In this document: piece after piece, positions 33,967 to 42,705 of the stretch
Layout: each line of letters starts with the position of its first letter
How positions within the stretch are numbered: position 1 is the stretch's first letter
DNA from: Janthinobacterium sp. Marseille
Lineage (GTDB): Bacteria; Pseudomonadota; Gammaproteobacteria; Burkholderiales; Burkholderiaceae_D
Direction of reading: 5' to 3'
Length of the DNA stretch: 64,000 nt
Assembly: GCF_000013625.1 (NCBI RefSeq)
Contig: NC_009659.1
Span: 1,364,001-1,428,000, forward strand
Notes under the pieces: generated by a model
Told to the model about the DNA's origin: nothing
What the model saw: only the letters and a program-made list of their open reading frames with translations
The model's database searches: none
Program-made: the position numbers and the translations under genes

Positions 33967-35400
33967 ATGAAAAAACCGAAACCCGCGCTGGACCTGAGCG
34001 TTGATCGTACGCTGGAGTTGCCAATGTACCTGCAGATTTGCCAGCGTTTCAAGACGGCAATAGAGCGGGGGCACCTGCACGCCGGCGATCGCGTCCCGGC
34101 GGTACGGGCGCTGGCGACGGAGATGAACCTGGCGCGTGGTACGGTGGAAATGGCCTATCGCATCCTGACCGATGAAGGTTATCTGCAGGTGCGCGGCGCA
34201 GCCGGCACCATCGTTTCGCCATCCTTGCCGCAGCCTGCAGCGAGCAAGCCGCTGACACCCATGCCCGGTCAGACCGTGTCGGCTTTCCTGGATCATGACG
34301 GCAAGGCACCGAAGCCTCTGCAACTCGGCTTGCCGGCATTGGATGCCTTCCCGCGCAAGGTATGGAACCGGCTGGTCGGTCATCGCTTGCGCGGCAGCGA
34401 GCCGGCGCGGCTGGGCTATCCCGACCCGGCTGGTTACGACCGTTTACGTGAACGGATTGCGACTTACCTGGGCGTGTCACGTGGTGTCACTTGCCTGCCG
34501 GAGCAGGTCTTCATCACGACCGGTTTGCGCAATACGCTGGAGTTGACCTTAAGCAGCCTTTCCACGTCAGGTGATGAATTCTGGTTTGAAGATCCGGGCT
34601 ATATCCTCGCGCGTCCTTTCCTGCAGAACGCAGCAGTCAAGGTGGTGCCGGTGCCGGTCGATGGCAATGGCCTGATAGTTGAAGAAGGCAAGCGCCTCAG
34701 TCCGTATGCGAAGTTTGCGATGGTGACGCCGTCGCACCAGAGTCCACTGGGTGTGACACTTTCCCTTGAGCGCCGCATGGCTTTGCTCGAATGGGCCAGC
34801 GAAGCAGGTAGCTGGATTATCGAAGATGATTACGATAGCGAATTCCGCTACCAGGGCCGGCCATTGCCGGCGCTCAAGAGCCTGGACCGGAATGATCGTG
34901 TCATTTACAGCGGTACTTTCAGCAAGGTGATGTTTCCCGGCTTGCGCCTGGCCTATGTGGTTGCACCTGTCAGCGCAGTGGCACGCTTCCAGTCAGTCTC
35001 TTATAACCTGAATGCCGGTTGCCCCTATCTGTTCCAGGCCAGTGTCGCCGACTTTATTGCGGAAGGTCATTTCTCCCGCCATCTGAAAAAAATGCGTTCG
35101 CTATATGCCGAGCGTCGCTTGGTGACACAGCAGGTGTTTCAGGAAGTATTGGGAGACCGCATACGCATCGACCTGCGTCCGGGTGGTTTGCACATGTTAG
35201 CCAAGCTGGGTGAGCATGAGAACGACGTCTTGCTGGCGGATAAGGCACGTGAAGCCGGTTTGGCACTGCATCCATTATCGCGCTGGTACGTCAATGCGAA
35301 ACCGCAGCAGGGCTTGTTGCTGGGTTTTGCCAATGTGGTGGATGAGAAAGATGCCAAACGTATTGCGCTCAAGCTGAAGCAGGCGCTGGAGATGAAATAG
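33967..35400 (+). CDS. MocR/PdxR-type GntR regulator with aminotransferase-like domain
   Basis: A 477-aa PLP-binding transcription factor. The N-terminal GntR winged helix (residues ~15-80) contains LPMYLQICQRFKTAIERGHL and ALATEMNLARGTVEMAYRIL. The fold-type I aminotransferase domain (~115-470) contains FEDPGYILAR, WIIEDDYDSEF and YSGTFSKVMFPGLRLAY with the PLP lysine. Such proteins often sense PLP or an amino compound and control an adjacent divergent gene, here the AhpD-led redox operon. That target is inferred from position alone. Confidence 0.9.
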   Translation: MKKPKPALDLSVDRTLELPMYLQICQRFKTAIERGHLHAGDRVPAVRALATEMNLARGTVEMAYRILTDEGYLQVRGAAGTIVSPSLPQPAASKPLTPMPGQTVSAFLDHDGKAPKPLQLGLPALDAFPRKVWNRLVGHRLRGSEPARLGYPDPAGYDRLRERIATYLGVSRGVTCLPEQVFITTGLRNTLELTLSSLSTSGDEFWFEDPGYILARPFLQNAAVKVVPVPVDGNGLIVEEGKRLSPYAKFAMVTPSHQSPLGVTLSLERRMALLEWASEAGSWIIEDDYDSEFRYQGRPLPALKSLDRNDRVIYSGTFSKVMFPGLRLAYVVAPVSAVARFQSVSYNLNAGCPYLFQASVADFIAEGHFSRHLKKMRSLYAERRLVTQQVFQEVLGDRIRIDLRPGGLHMLAKLGEHENDVLLADKAREAGLALHPLSRWYVNAKPQQGLLLGFANVVDEKDAKRIALKLKQALEMK

Positions 35401-35468
35401 AACGCAGCAGGCTTGTAAAACAACAGCGCAGCAATAGAAATTGCGCAGGGCAAGGTGCCTGGGTTAAT

Positions 35469-35485
35469 ATGAGAATAGTTCTCAT
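35469..35485. promoter_or_regulatory. Fur box upstream of the second FecI-type sigma factor
   Basis: Perfect palindrome ATGAGAATAGTTCTCAT, 26 bp before the sigma-factor ATG and closely similar to the site at 13454-13474. Confidence 0.75.
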
Positions 35486-35510
35486 TAACATCAACCCGCA
35501 CCGAATCCCC

Positions 35511-36041
35511 ATGTCTTCCTTTGAACCGGCTTTGCAACAGCAAATGCATACGCTTTACAGCAATCATCACGGCTGGTTGCATGGCTGGTTGCGCAAGAAG
35601 CTCGGTTGCGCCTTCCAGGCGGAAGATCTGGCACATGACACCTTCCTGCGCCTGATCGTCAGGCCGCGGCAACTCGATAGCGCTTACGATCCGCGCGCCT
35701 ACCTGACCAAGATTGCGCAAGGCCTGGTCGTCGATTTATGGCGTCGTCAGGAAATCGAACGTGCGTGGCTGGCGACATTGGCTGCGCATCCTGAATCCGT
35801 GGTGCCATCGGCCGAACATCAGGCCATCATCATCGAAACCCTGATCGAAGTCGATCGCCTGCTTGCGCAATTGCCGGAAAAGCCGCGGCGGGCATTATTG
35901 CTGGCGCATCTGCACGACATGACGTATGCCGAGATCGCCCAGGTCCTGGACGTATCCGAACGCATGGTCAAAAAATATATGGCGCAAGCGATGCTGCATT
36001 GCCTGCTCAATGGTGCGGCATTCAAAGAGGCTATGGCTTGA
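35511..36041 (+). CDS. Iron-starvation ECF sigma factor, FecI type (copy 2)
   Basis: A 176-aa ECF sigma factor paralogous to the one at 13555; both share HHGWLHGWLRKKLGC in region 2 and VSERMVKKYMAQAML at the end of region 4. Region 2 spans ~18-80 and region 4 ~115-165 (MTYAEIAQVLDVSERMVKKY). The ATG at 35511 is preferred to the upstream ATG at 35469, which lies inside the Fur box. The anti-sigma gene begins 2 bp after its stop. Confidence 0.88.
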   Translation: MSSFEPALQQQMHTLYSNHHGWLHGWLRKKLGCAFQAEDLAHDTFLRLIVRPRQLDSAYDPRAYLTKIAQGLVVDLWRRQEIERAWLATLAAHPESVVPSAEHQAIIIETLIEVDRLLAQLPEKPRRALLLAHLHDMTYAEIAQVLDVSERMVKKYMAQAMLHCLLNGAAFKEAMA

Positions 36042-36043
36042 GT

Positions 36044-37036
36044 ATGTCCGTGCCTGCATCCATCACACAGGAATTTGAATTTGCCACGCTGGAGCAGGCG
36101 GCCGAATGGTTTGCCGTGCTGCGTTCCGGTGCTGTCAGTGACGAAGAACGACAACAGTGGCATGCATGGCTGGACCTGCGTGAAGAGCATCGCCTGGCCT
36201 GGCAAAGGGTGGAAGCGATCAGCAATGGATTGGCGCTGCCCAAAGCGGCACCGGAAGCGGCCAATGCGGCATTGAGTGCGGCGGTGCTGCAGCGCCGTCG
36301 TAGCCTGAAGATGCTGTCCCTGTTCGCGGTGACCGGCCTGGCCGGATGGGGCGTCAGTCGCAACAGCGCGGTACAAACCGTATTGGCCGATTTGAATGCG
36401 GATTACCGCAGTGCGGTCGGGGAGATTCGCAACCTGACTTTGGCCGATGGCAGCGAGATTTGGCTCAATACGAATAGTTCGCTGGACCAGGATTATGACG
36501 CGCAAATCCGACGCATAAAGCTGCGCAAGGGGGAAGTCTTGATTGCCACCCATCCGGATACCCAATCACCAGCACGGCCTTTCATCGTCTATAGCGCCGA
36601 AGGCAGTTTGCGTGCCTTGGGGACGCGCTTCAATGTGCGCCAGCTGGATGGTAAAACCCGACTCAGTGTGCTGGAGGGCAGGGTGGAAGTCGCACCACTG
36701 GATGCACCGGGCGCACGCCGGATCATAGAAAGCGGCCAGCAAGTCGATTTCAACCGCAGCGAAGTGCTGGCTGTGGCCGCGGCAGATCCGACGCAACAGG
36801 CATGGAGCCAGGGTTTGCTGGTGGCTGACAATATGCCGCTGGCTAGCTTCATCGAGGAGTTGGCGCGTTACCGTTCCGGCTATCTGGCGTGCGACCCTGC
36901 AGTCGCCGATTTGCGCGTAGTTGGTGGCTTCCCCCTCAATCAGCCGGATCAGGCGCTCGCCATGCTGGAAGCGTCTTTACCGGTCAGGGTGCATCAAACC
37001 TTGCCGTGGTGGGTCACGGTACGTGCCGGCGAATAA
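36044..37036 (+). CDS. FecR-type anti-sigma/sigma regulator (copy 2)
   Basis: A 330-aa FecR homologue with the same layout as the copy at 14051. It has an N-terminal cytoplasmic domain (AAEWFAVLRSGAVSDEER, WLDLREEHRLAWQRVE), a hydrophobic segment near residues 95-112 (MLSLFAVTGLAGWGV) and a periplasmic FecR domain (LADGSEIWLNTNSS, LRKGEVLIA, ALGTRFNVRQLDGKTRLSV). An STN-like end follows (LRVVGGFPLNQPDQALAMLE). It lies between its sigma factor and receptor. Confidence 0.88.
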   Translation: MSVPASITQEFEFATLEQAAEWFAVLRSGAVSDEERQQWHAWLDLREEHRLAWQRVEAISNGLALPKAAPEAANAALSAAVLQRRRSLKMLSLFAVTGLAGWGVSRNSAVQTVLADLNADYRSAVGEIRNLTLADGSEIWLNTNSSLDQDYDAQIRRIKLRKGEVLIATHPDTQSPARPFIVYSAEGSLRALGTRFNVRQLDGKTRLSVLEGRVEVAPLDAPGARRIIESGQQVDFNRSEVLAVAAADPTQQAWSQGLLVADNMPLASFIEELARYRSGYLACDPAVADLRVVGGFPLNQPDQALAMLEASLPVRVHQTLPWWVTVRAGE

Positions 37037-37064
37037 AGCCTGTTTAAATAATTTCGAAAAATCA

Positions 37065-37095
37065 GTTCCCCTTTTCTGATCTCGTACGGAAAGCA
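37065..37095 (+). promoter_or_regulatory. Candidate ECF promoter ahead of TonB receptor 2
   Basis: Ungapped match to 15075-15105: GTTCCCCTTTT, then ATCT, GT and CGG at the same spacing. It lies 48 bp before the receptor ATG. Conservation between otherwise dissimilar intergenic regions points to a promoter element for FecI-type sigma factors. Confidence 0.45.
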
Positions 37096-37142
37096 GAGTG
37101 AAGGCCTGCTGCCTGCCCTTACTTTTTCCGAAAGATCAGATC

Positions 37143-39584
37143 ATGAAACATGATGTCCCCAGCCGCATTGTCGCAGCCCGTGCAGAATTCAAGTTGACGC
37201 CGGTGGCACTGGCAATGTATGCGATGTTTGCAGGTGCACTCATCCTGAGTGTGTTGCCGGCCAGTTCATTCGCGGCCGAGCCGCCTGCAGCCAAAGTCGC
37301 CACCTATAACTTCAATGTTCCGGCCGGTCCGCTCAGCAGTGCGATTGCGCGCTTCTCCGCACAGTCGGGGACCTATGTATCCGTCAATGGTGCGCTGACC
37401 GACGGCAAGAATAGCCAGGGTGTGCAGGGTAATTTATCGGTGCCGGAAGCGATCACCCGGCTGCTGGCCGGTAGCGGACTGGAAGCCTTGATGCAAACCA
37501 ATGGCAGCTATGTACTGCGCCTTGCACCGATTGCCGATTCGACCTTGCCGGCGGTGACGGTCACCAGCGATGTGGTCCTGCCCGGCGAATTGCCGAAACC
37601 TTTCGCCGGTGGCCAGGTGGCCAAGGGTAGCCGTGTCGGTATCCTGGGTAATGTGGATATCTTCGATACGCCATTCAGCACGCAAAGCTATACCGAAGAA
37701 TTCGTGCAAGACCAGCAGTCGCGACGCGTCGCCGACATTATTTCGGTCGATCCGTCGGTACGCAGTGCGATGGCCGAGTATGGCGATAGCGAAACTTATA
37801 TCATCCGCGGCTTTCCGGTATTCGTGAACCAGGTTGGTGTGAATGGCTTGTACGGGATGACAGAGAGTCGCCGTATTACGCCAGAGTTTTATGAACGCAT
37901 TGATGTGCTGAAAGGGCCGGCCGCGATGCTGAACGGCATCAGTCCGTTTGGTGTGGTCGGTGGCAATATCAACCTGACCAGCAAGCGCGCCGATGACAAA
38001 CCTTTGACCCGTGTCACCGGCAGTTATATTTCAGACAGCCAGTTTGGCTTGCATCTGGACCTGGGGCGTCGTTTCGGTGAAAACAATGAATGGGGTGTAC
38101 GCGTGAACTTGCTGAAGCGGGATGGCGATACACCGATAGACCGCCAGGACGACCATATGAAAAACGGTGCGCTGGCACTGGATTATCGTGGCAAGCAATT
38201 GAAGGCCAGCCTCGATGTGGCAAATCAGGATCGCCTGACGAATGGCTACTCGGCGAACATTACTTACTTTGAAAACTTTGCGCTACCACGGCCGCCTCAA
38301 GTCGATAAAAATTACGTAGACAATTGGGAGTTCATCAAGACCAAGGCGAAGTACGCGATGGCGCATGTCGAATACGAATTCAACCCCGCTATCACGGCGT
38401 ATGCCAACTACGGCAAGTCAGAGGGAAATGAAGAGTATTTTTATGCGGGTTCACAAGGACGCAAGTTTATAAACAATGCTGGTGACTTCACTGCGAAAGC
38501 GGGTGGGTATCGCGGTTCATACGAAGTGGATACTTATGACGTAGGTTTGCGCGGCAAGTTCATGCTGGGCGAGGTATCGAATAGCTATGCACTTTCCTAC
38601 AGTGACTTTAGCCGCAAGGCGTATGGCGCTACAGTGAATGTCAGTGCGGAATATACGGGAAATGTTTACAACATTCCTAATCGCATCCCGCCAGTCGTGA
38701 AATATGGCGCCATCCCGCAAAATGGTGATTTGCAATTAAGCAGTATCGGCCTGGTCAACACCTTTGGTTTTATGAACGACAATGTATTGCTGACCCTGGG
38801 CTTGCGCAAGCAAGACCTGTACAGCGGTATTTTTACAGCTGGTATCAAAACCAGGGCGTATGACGAAAGCAAAGTCACACCTGCCGCAGCATTGCTGGTG
38901 AAGCTTGGTAGCTATTCGCTCTATACCAATTACAGTGAAGGCCTGGCACAAGGCGCAACCGCACCTGCGACCGTTACCGGCAACCCCAATGCGCTGTTGC
39001 CACCGGCTGTCACCAAGCAGGTGGAGGGTGGCGTCAAGTACAACGCCGGAACTTTTGGTGTCACTGCAGCAGTGTTCCAGATATCGCAACCGAATACCTT
39101 TACCAACTCAAGTGGCTTCTTTGTCGCGGATGGCGAGCAGCGCAACCGTGGCCTTGAATTGTCTACCTTCGGCCAGCCCTTGCGTGGTGTACGTTTGCTC
39201 GGTGGTATTACTTTGATTGATGCAGTACAAACCAAAACGGCAAATGGCATCAATAACGGCAAAGACGCAATCGGTGTACCGAAGGTAAACGTGGTGCTGA
39301 ACGGTGAATACGATGTGGAAGCGCTGCAGGGTTTCACGCTTACCGGTCGCATTAATGCATTCAGTGGTGCACAGGCGAATGCCGGTAATACGCAAAGCAT
39401 TCCCGGCTGGCAGACGCTGGATGTCGGCGCACGCTATGTCACGCAAGTGGCGGGCAAGGCCGTTACCTTCCGTGGCAATGTGATCAATTTGACCGATAAG
39501 AATTACTGGAATTCGGTATCGCGTGGCTTTATTACCCTGGGCGCACCACGTACCTTGTTGCTGTCGGCTTCGGTAGATTTCTGA
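37143..39584 (+). CDS. TonB-dependent siderophore receptor with N-terminal signalling domain (copy 2)
   Basis: An 813-aa outer-membrane receptor. The signal peptide ends near residue 42 (LSVLPASSFAA). The STN domain covers ~50-125 (YNFNVPAGPLSSAIARFSAQSG, ITRLLAGSGLEALM). The plug (~160-300) has FSTQSYTEEFVQDQQSRRVADIISVDPSV and a beta-barrel follows to a terminal Phe (LLLSASVDF). The plug VLKGPAAMLNGISPFGVVGG variant differs from copy 1 (ILRGPASVAYGQGDAGG), so the two receptors likely bind different siderophores. The ATG at 37143 opens the signal peptide; its ribosome site is weak. Confidence 0.9.
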   Translation: MKHDVPSRIVAARAEFKLTPVALAMYAMFAGALILSVLPASSFAAEPPAAKVATYNFNVPAGPLSSAIARFSAQSGTYVSVNGALTDGKNSQGVQGNLSVPEAITRLLAGSGLEALMQTNGSYVLRLAPIADSTLPAVTVTSDVVLPGELPKPFAGGQVAKGSRVGILGNVDIFDTPFSTQSYTEEFVQDQQSRRVADIISVDPSVRSAMAEYGDSETYIIRGFPVFVNQVGVNGLYGMTESRRITPEFYERIDVLKGPAAMLNGISPFGVVGGNINLTSKRADDKPLTRVTGSYISDSQFGLHLDLGRRFGENNEWGVRVNLLKRDGDTPIDRQDDHMKNGALALDYRGKQLKASLDVANQDRLTNGYSANITYFENFALPRPPQVDKNYVDNWEFIKTKAKYAMAHVEYEFNPAITAYANYGKSEGNEEYFYAGSQGRKFINNAGDFTAKAGGYRGSYEVDTYDVGLRGKFMLGEVSNSYALSYSDFSRKAYGATVNVSAEYTGNVYNIPNRIPPVVKYGAIPQNGDLQLSSIGLVNTFGFMNDNVLLTLGLRKQDLYSGIFTAGIKTRAYDESKVTPAAALLVKLGSYSLYTNYSEGLAQGATAPATVTGNPNALLPPAVTKQVEGGVKYNAGTFGVTAAVFQISQPNTFTNSSGFFVADGEQRNRGLELSTFGQPLRGVRLLGGITLIDAVQTKTANGINNGKDAIGVPKVNVVLNGEYDVEALQGFTLTGRINAFSGAQANAGNTQSIPGWQTLDVGARYVTQVAGKAVTFRGNVINLTDKNYWNSVSRGFITLGAPRTLLLSASVDF

Positions 39585-39717
39585 GTGCCGCAGGAAACTT
39601 GCAGTGTGGCTTGACACTTTTCAGTGCGGATAGCGGCGGTAGCGGATCTTTTCTGTAAGATGGGACCCTGGTCGGCTTGTGCCGGCCTTGTCCCGGATCA
39701 AGGAAGACTTCGTTGTA

Positions 39718-40389
39718 ATGACTACCCGCATCGATACCTTTGTAGCACCAACCTGTGTAGATGAGATAGAAATCATCTACCAGGATGAGGCTATCTTGCT
39801 GATCAATAAACCCAGCGGTTTGCTAACGCTATCGGGCAAGAATCCATTGAACCTGGATTCGGTGCATCACCGCCTGGTGCAGCAATTCCCGCAGGCCCTG
39901 ATGATACACAGGCTGGATCTTGGCACTTCGGGTTTGCTGGTGGTGGCCTTGAACAAGGCAGTGGCAGCCAATATCAATCGGCAGTTCCAGTTGCGTACCG
40001 TAGCTAAAACGTATCAGGCGGTATTGGCCGGGCAGGTAGCTGAGGATCATGGCAAGATTACATTGCCGATTGCCAAAGACCCGCTCAATTTCCCGAAGTT
40101 AAAGATTTGCCTTGCGAGCGGCAAGGCTGCCAGCAGTCATTACGAAGTACTGGACAGGCAGGTGGATGCGGATACCACGCGTGTGCTGTTCACGCCGCAC
40201 ACAGGACGTACGCATCAATTGCGTATCCACAGTGCCGGTATCGGGCATCCCATCCTTGGTTGCGACCTCTATGGCACAGCCGAGAGCGAGCAGGGGGCGG
40301 AGCGCCTGCTCTTGCATGCGACTACGCTGGAGTTCGATCATCCGCTCAGCGGTGCGCGCTTTCGTGGTGTCAGCGCGTGTCCGTTTTAA
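39718..40389 (+). CDS. rluA: RluA-family rRNA/tRNA pseudouridine synthase
   Basis: A 223-aa enzyme that converts specific uridines to pseudouridine; E. coli RluA of similar length acts on 23S rRNA U746 and tRNA U32. The catalytic Asp is in IHRLDLGTSGLLVVAL (residues ~64-79). LINKPSGLLTLSGK starts the domain, and TGRTHQLRIHSAGIGHPILGC is the C-terminal RluA signature. No N-terminal S4 domain, consistent with RluA itself. The ATG at 39718 is chosen over 39679 because it follows AAGGAAG and starts nearer to the domain. Confidence 0.88.
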   Translation: MTTRIDTFVAPTCVDEIEIIYQDEAILLINKPSGLLTLSGKNPLNLDSVHHRLVQQFPQALMIHRLDLGTSGLLVVALNKAVAANINRQFQLRTVAKTYQAVLAGQVAEDHGKITLPIAKDPLNFPKLKICLASGKAASSHYEVLDRQVDADTTRVLFTPHTGRTHQLRIHSAGIGHPILGCDLYGTAESEQGAERLLLHATTLEFDHPLSGARFRGVSACPF

Positions 40390-40404
40390 GTCCGTAATTG
40401 CCAA

Positions 40405-41481
40405 TCAGATCGCTGCGGCGATCGCCTTGCCGACATCCGTCGTATTGCCGCTGCCACCGAGGTCGGGTGTGTTTGGTCCTTGCACCAGCACTGTTTCAAT
40501 CGCCTGCATGATGGCATCATGCGCCGCCTTGTAGTTCGCATCACCGTTGCCGAGGAAGTCCAGCATCATCGCGCCGGACCAGATCATGCCGATAGGATTG
40601 GCGATGTTCTTGCCGAAAATATCCGGTGCCGAGCCGTGCACCGGTTCGAACAGTGACGGGAATTTACGCTCCGGATTCAGGTTGGCGGATGGCGCAATGC
40701 CAATGGTGCCGGTGCAGGCCGGGCCGAGGTCGGACAGGATATCGCCGAACAGATTAGATGCGACCACCACATCGAAACGTTCCGGTGACAGTACGAAGCG
40801 GGCGCACAGAATATCGATGTGATATTTGTCCCAATGTACATCGGCATACGATGGTGCCATCGCTTCGACGCGGCTATCCCAGTAAGGCATGCTGATCGAA
40901 ATGCCATTCGACTTGGTGGCCGACGTCAGGTGTTTCTTTGGCCGGCTTTGCGCCAGTTCGAATGCATACTTCAGGATACGGTCGGTACCATGCCGCGAAA
41001 AGATCGCGTTCTGCGAAACGAATTCATATTCGGTACCTTCGAAACTTTTTCCTCCTACTGCCGAATATTCGCCTTCAGTGTTTTCGCGTACGACGTAGAA
41101 ATCGATATCGCCGGGTTTGCGGTTGGCGAGCGGACAGGGTACGCCGGGCATCAGGCGCACCGGGCGCAGGTTGACGTACTGGTCGAAGTCGCGCCGAAAT
41201 TTGATGAGGGAACCCCACAGTGAAATGTGATCGGGAACCAGTGCAGGCATACCGGCCGCACCGAAGTAGATAGCCTCGAATCCTTCCAGTTGTTGACGCC
41301 AGTCATCCGGCATCATTTGTCCATGCTTCAGGTAGTACTCGCAGTTGGCCCATTCCATGGTCGTGAATTCGAGGGCGAGATTGAATTTGCGCGCAGCAGC
41401 TTCCAGCACGCGTAAACCTTCCGGCATCACTTCGTTGCCGATACCGTCGCCGGCGATGACTGCGATCTTATGAGTTTTCAT
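40405..41481 (-). CDS. dmlA: D-malate / tartrate dehydrogenase (decarboxylating), DmlA/TtuC type
   Basis: A 358-aa NAD-dependent beta-decarboxylating dehydrogenase. IAVIAGDGIGNEVMPEGLRVL opens the fold. WGSLIKFRRDFDQYVNLRPVRL has the catalytic arginines, and the sequence closely resembles E. coli DmlA and TtuC rather than LeuB. DFYVVRENTEGEYS and LFGDILSDLGPACTGTIG hold the Tyr and Asp metal/catalytic residues, and FEPVHGSAPDIFGKNIANP binds NAD. Probably oxidises D-malate to pyruvate, or tartrate. A LysR gene lies upstream on the same strand and may control it. Confidence 0.88.
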   Translation of the reverse strand: MKTHKIAVIAGDGIGNEVMPEGLRVLEAAARKFNLALEFTTMEWANCEYYLKHGQMMPDDWRQQLEGFEAIYFGAAGMPALVPDHISLWGSLIKFRRDFDQYVNLRPVRLMPGVPCPLANRKPGDIDFYVVRENTEGEYSAVGGKSFEGTEYEFVSQNAIFSRHGTDRILKYAFELAQSRPKKHLTSATKSNGISISMPYWDSRVEAMAPSYADVHWDKYHIDILCARFVLSPERFDVVVASNLFGDILSDLGPACTGTIGIAPSANLNPERKFPSLFEPVHGSAPDIFGKNIANPIGMIWSGAMMLDFLGNGDANYKAAHDAIMQAIETVLVQGPNTPDLGGSGNTTDVGKAIAAAI

Positions 41482-41576
41482 GAAGCTTGCCTTTGCGTTT
41501 TATATTGATGGAAGGAATGCTCTTGGAAGTTTCTGGCTGTATCAAACCGGATAGTAAATTGATGTAGTACCGCCAT

Positions 41577-42491
41577 CTAGCGTGCAGTGGTCTGCCCGAA
41601 GTTGTCGAATTCAAATACCTTGTTTTGTTGGAATCGTTCCCGTAGCCACCGTTCGGCTGCTGCCGGTTGCCGGCGTTTTTGCCACAGCAGGTCTACGCCG
41701 ACCAGCCAGTCTGTATACGGGTAGGCTTCCAGTTGCAGTTCCACCAGGTCACCCTGTTCCAGCTCGCGGTGGATCAATTGCCGCGGCAGTGTGGCCCAGC
41801 CCAGGCCGGCACGTACCATTTCTATCAGCGCCAGATAGCTTTCCGCCTGCCATACTTTCGTGGCCCTCAGGTATTCAGTGGTGGGGAGTTTGTTAGCGTG
41901 TGCGCTGAAGGCGAGATGCCGGTGTATATGCAGGTCGCTGAAGCTGACCTTTTCTATTTTTGCGAGGGGATGATCCGGATGCGTGATGTGCACCATCACG
42001 AGCCTGCCCAACTGTGTGAAGTTCAGTTCGCTCGGATACCCCGGTTGGGCGAAAGCGATACCCAGATCCACTTCTCCCTTGAGTACCAGTTCGCTGACGT
42101 CGCCATACACAGGGTTGCGAATCGTCAGGTCGATAAATGGAAACTCCGCTTCAAAGGCGCTTAACACTGGCATGACCGTGTTGTATGGAATCTCGATTGC
42201 CAATGTGAGTTCAGCCGGATTGCTGTCGCCCAGGCTGTCTGCATGCGCCTCCAATGCGATACAGCGTTCCATGACTGCTTCCGCTTCAATCAGCAATTTT
42301 TGTCCGGCGGCCGTGAGCGTTGGTTTACGCGTCGTGCGATCGAACAGGGACAGGTTCATATCTATTTCGATATTCGCAATGGCTGCACTCACGGTCGACT
42401 GTGTTTTGCCTAGCTTCCTCGCGGTAGCGGAGAAGGAACCGGTTTCTGCCACGAGTAAAAACGTCTCAAGTTGTTCCAAAGAAAATCGCAT
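41577..42491 (-). CDS. LysR-family transcriptional regulator
   Basis: A 304-aa regulator with N-terminal helix-turn-helix (LEQLETFLLVAETGSFSATARKLGKTQSTVSAAI) and effector domain starting near residue 93. It is placed between the dehydrogenase gene (same strand, 95 bp downstream) and the divergent nucleobase-permease operon (214 bp upstream). Either could be its target. An inverted repeat with LysR-like spacing lies just ahead of its start codon. Confidence 0.9.
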   Translation of the reverse strand: MRFSLEQLETFLLVAETGSFSATARKLGKTQSTVSAAIANIEIDMNLSLFDRTTRKPTLTAAGQKLLIEAEAVMERCIALEAHADSLGDSNPAELTLAIEIPYNTVMPVLSAFEAEFPFIDLTIRNPVYGDVSELVLKGEVDLGIAFAQPGYPSELNFTQLGRLVMVHITHPDHPLAKIEKVSFSDLHIHRHLAFSAHANKLPTTEYLRATKVWQAESYLALIEMVRAGLGWATLPRQLIHRELEQGDLVELQLEAYPYTDWLVGVDLLWQKRRQPAAAERWLRERFQQNKVFEFDNFGQTTAR

Positions 42492-42509
42492 CCCGTCCCC
42501 TGATTTACT

Positions 42510-42526
42510 TATCGATCAAAGCGATA
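42510..42526. promoter_or_regulatory. LysR-type inverted repeat
   Basis: TATCG-N7-CGATA, 19 bp upstream of the LysR start and on the side facing the permease operon. It is a candidate autoregulatory site. Confidence 0.4.
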
Positions 42527-42705
42527 GTAACTGATTTTATTCTCGATTCCTTTCGATAGATGATGGCGTGTCCCCGGATATTGACGCGAGATCAGCGGGG
42601 TTGCCCGCTTAATTATTCCCGTAGAAGGAATAGATAAGCAGCGGTACCAGAGTCGGCAATTGCTGTGGCTTGGGTGCCGAATCTATAAGACAAAAGGAGA
42701 TGCAA

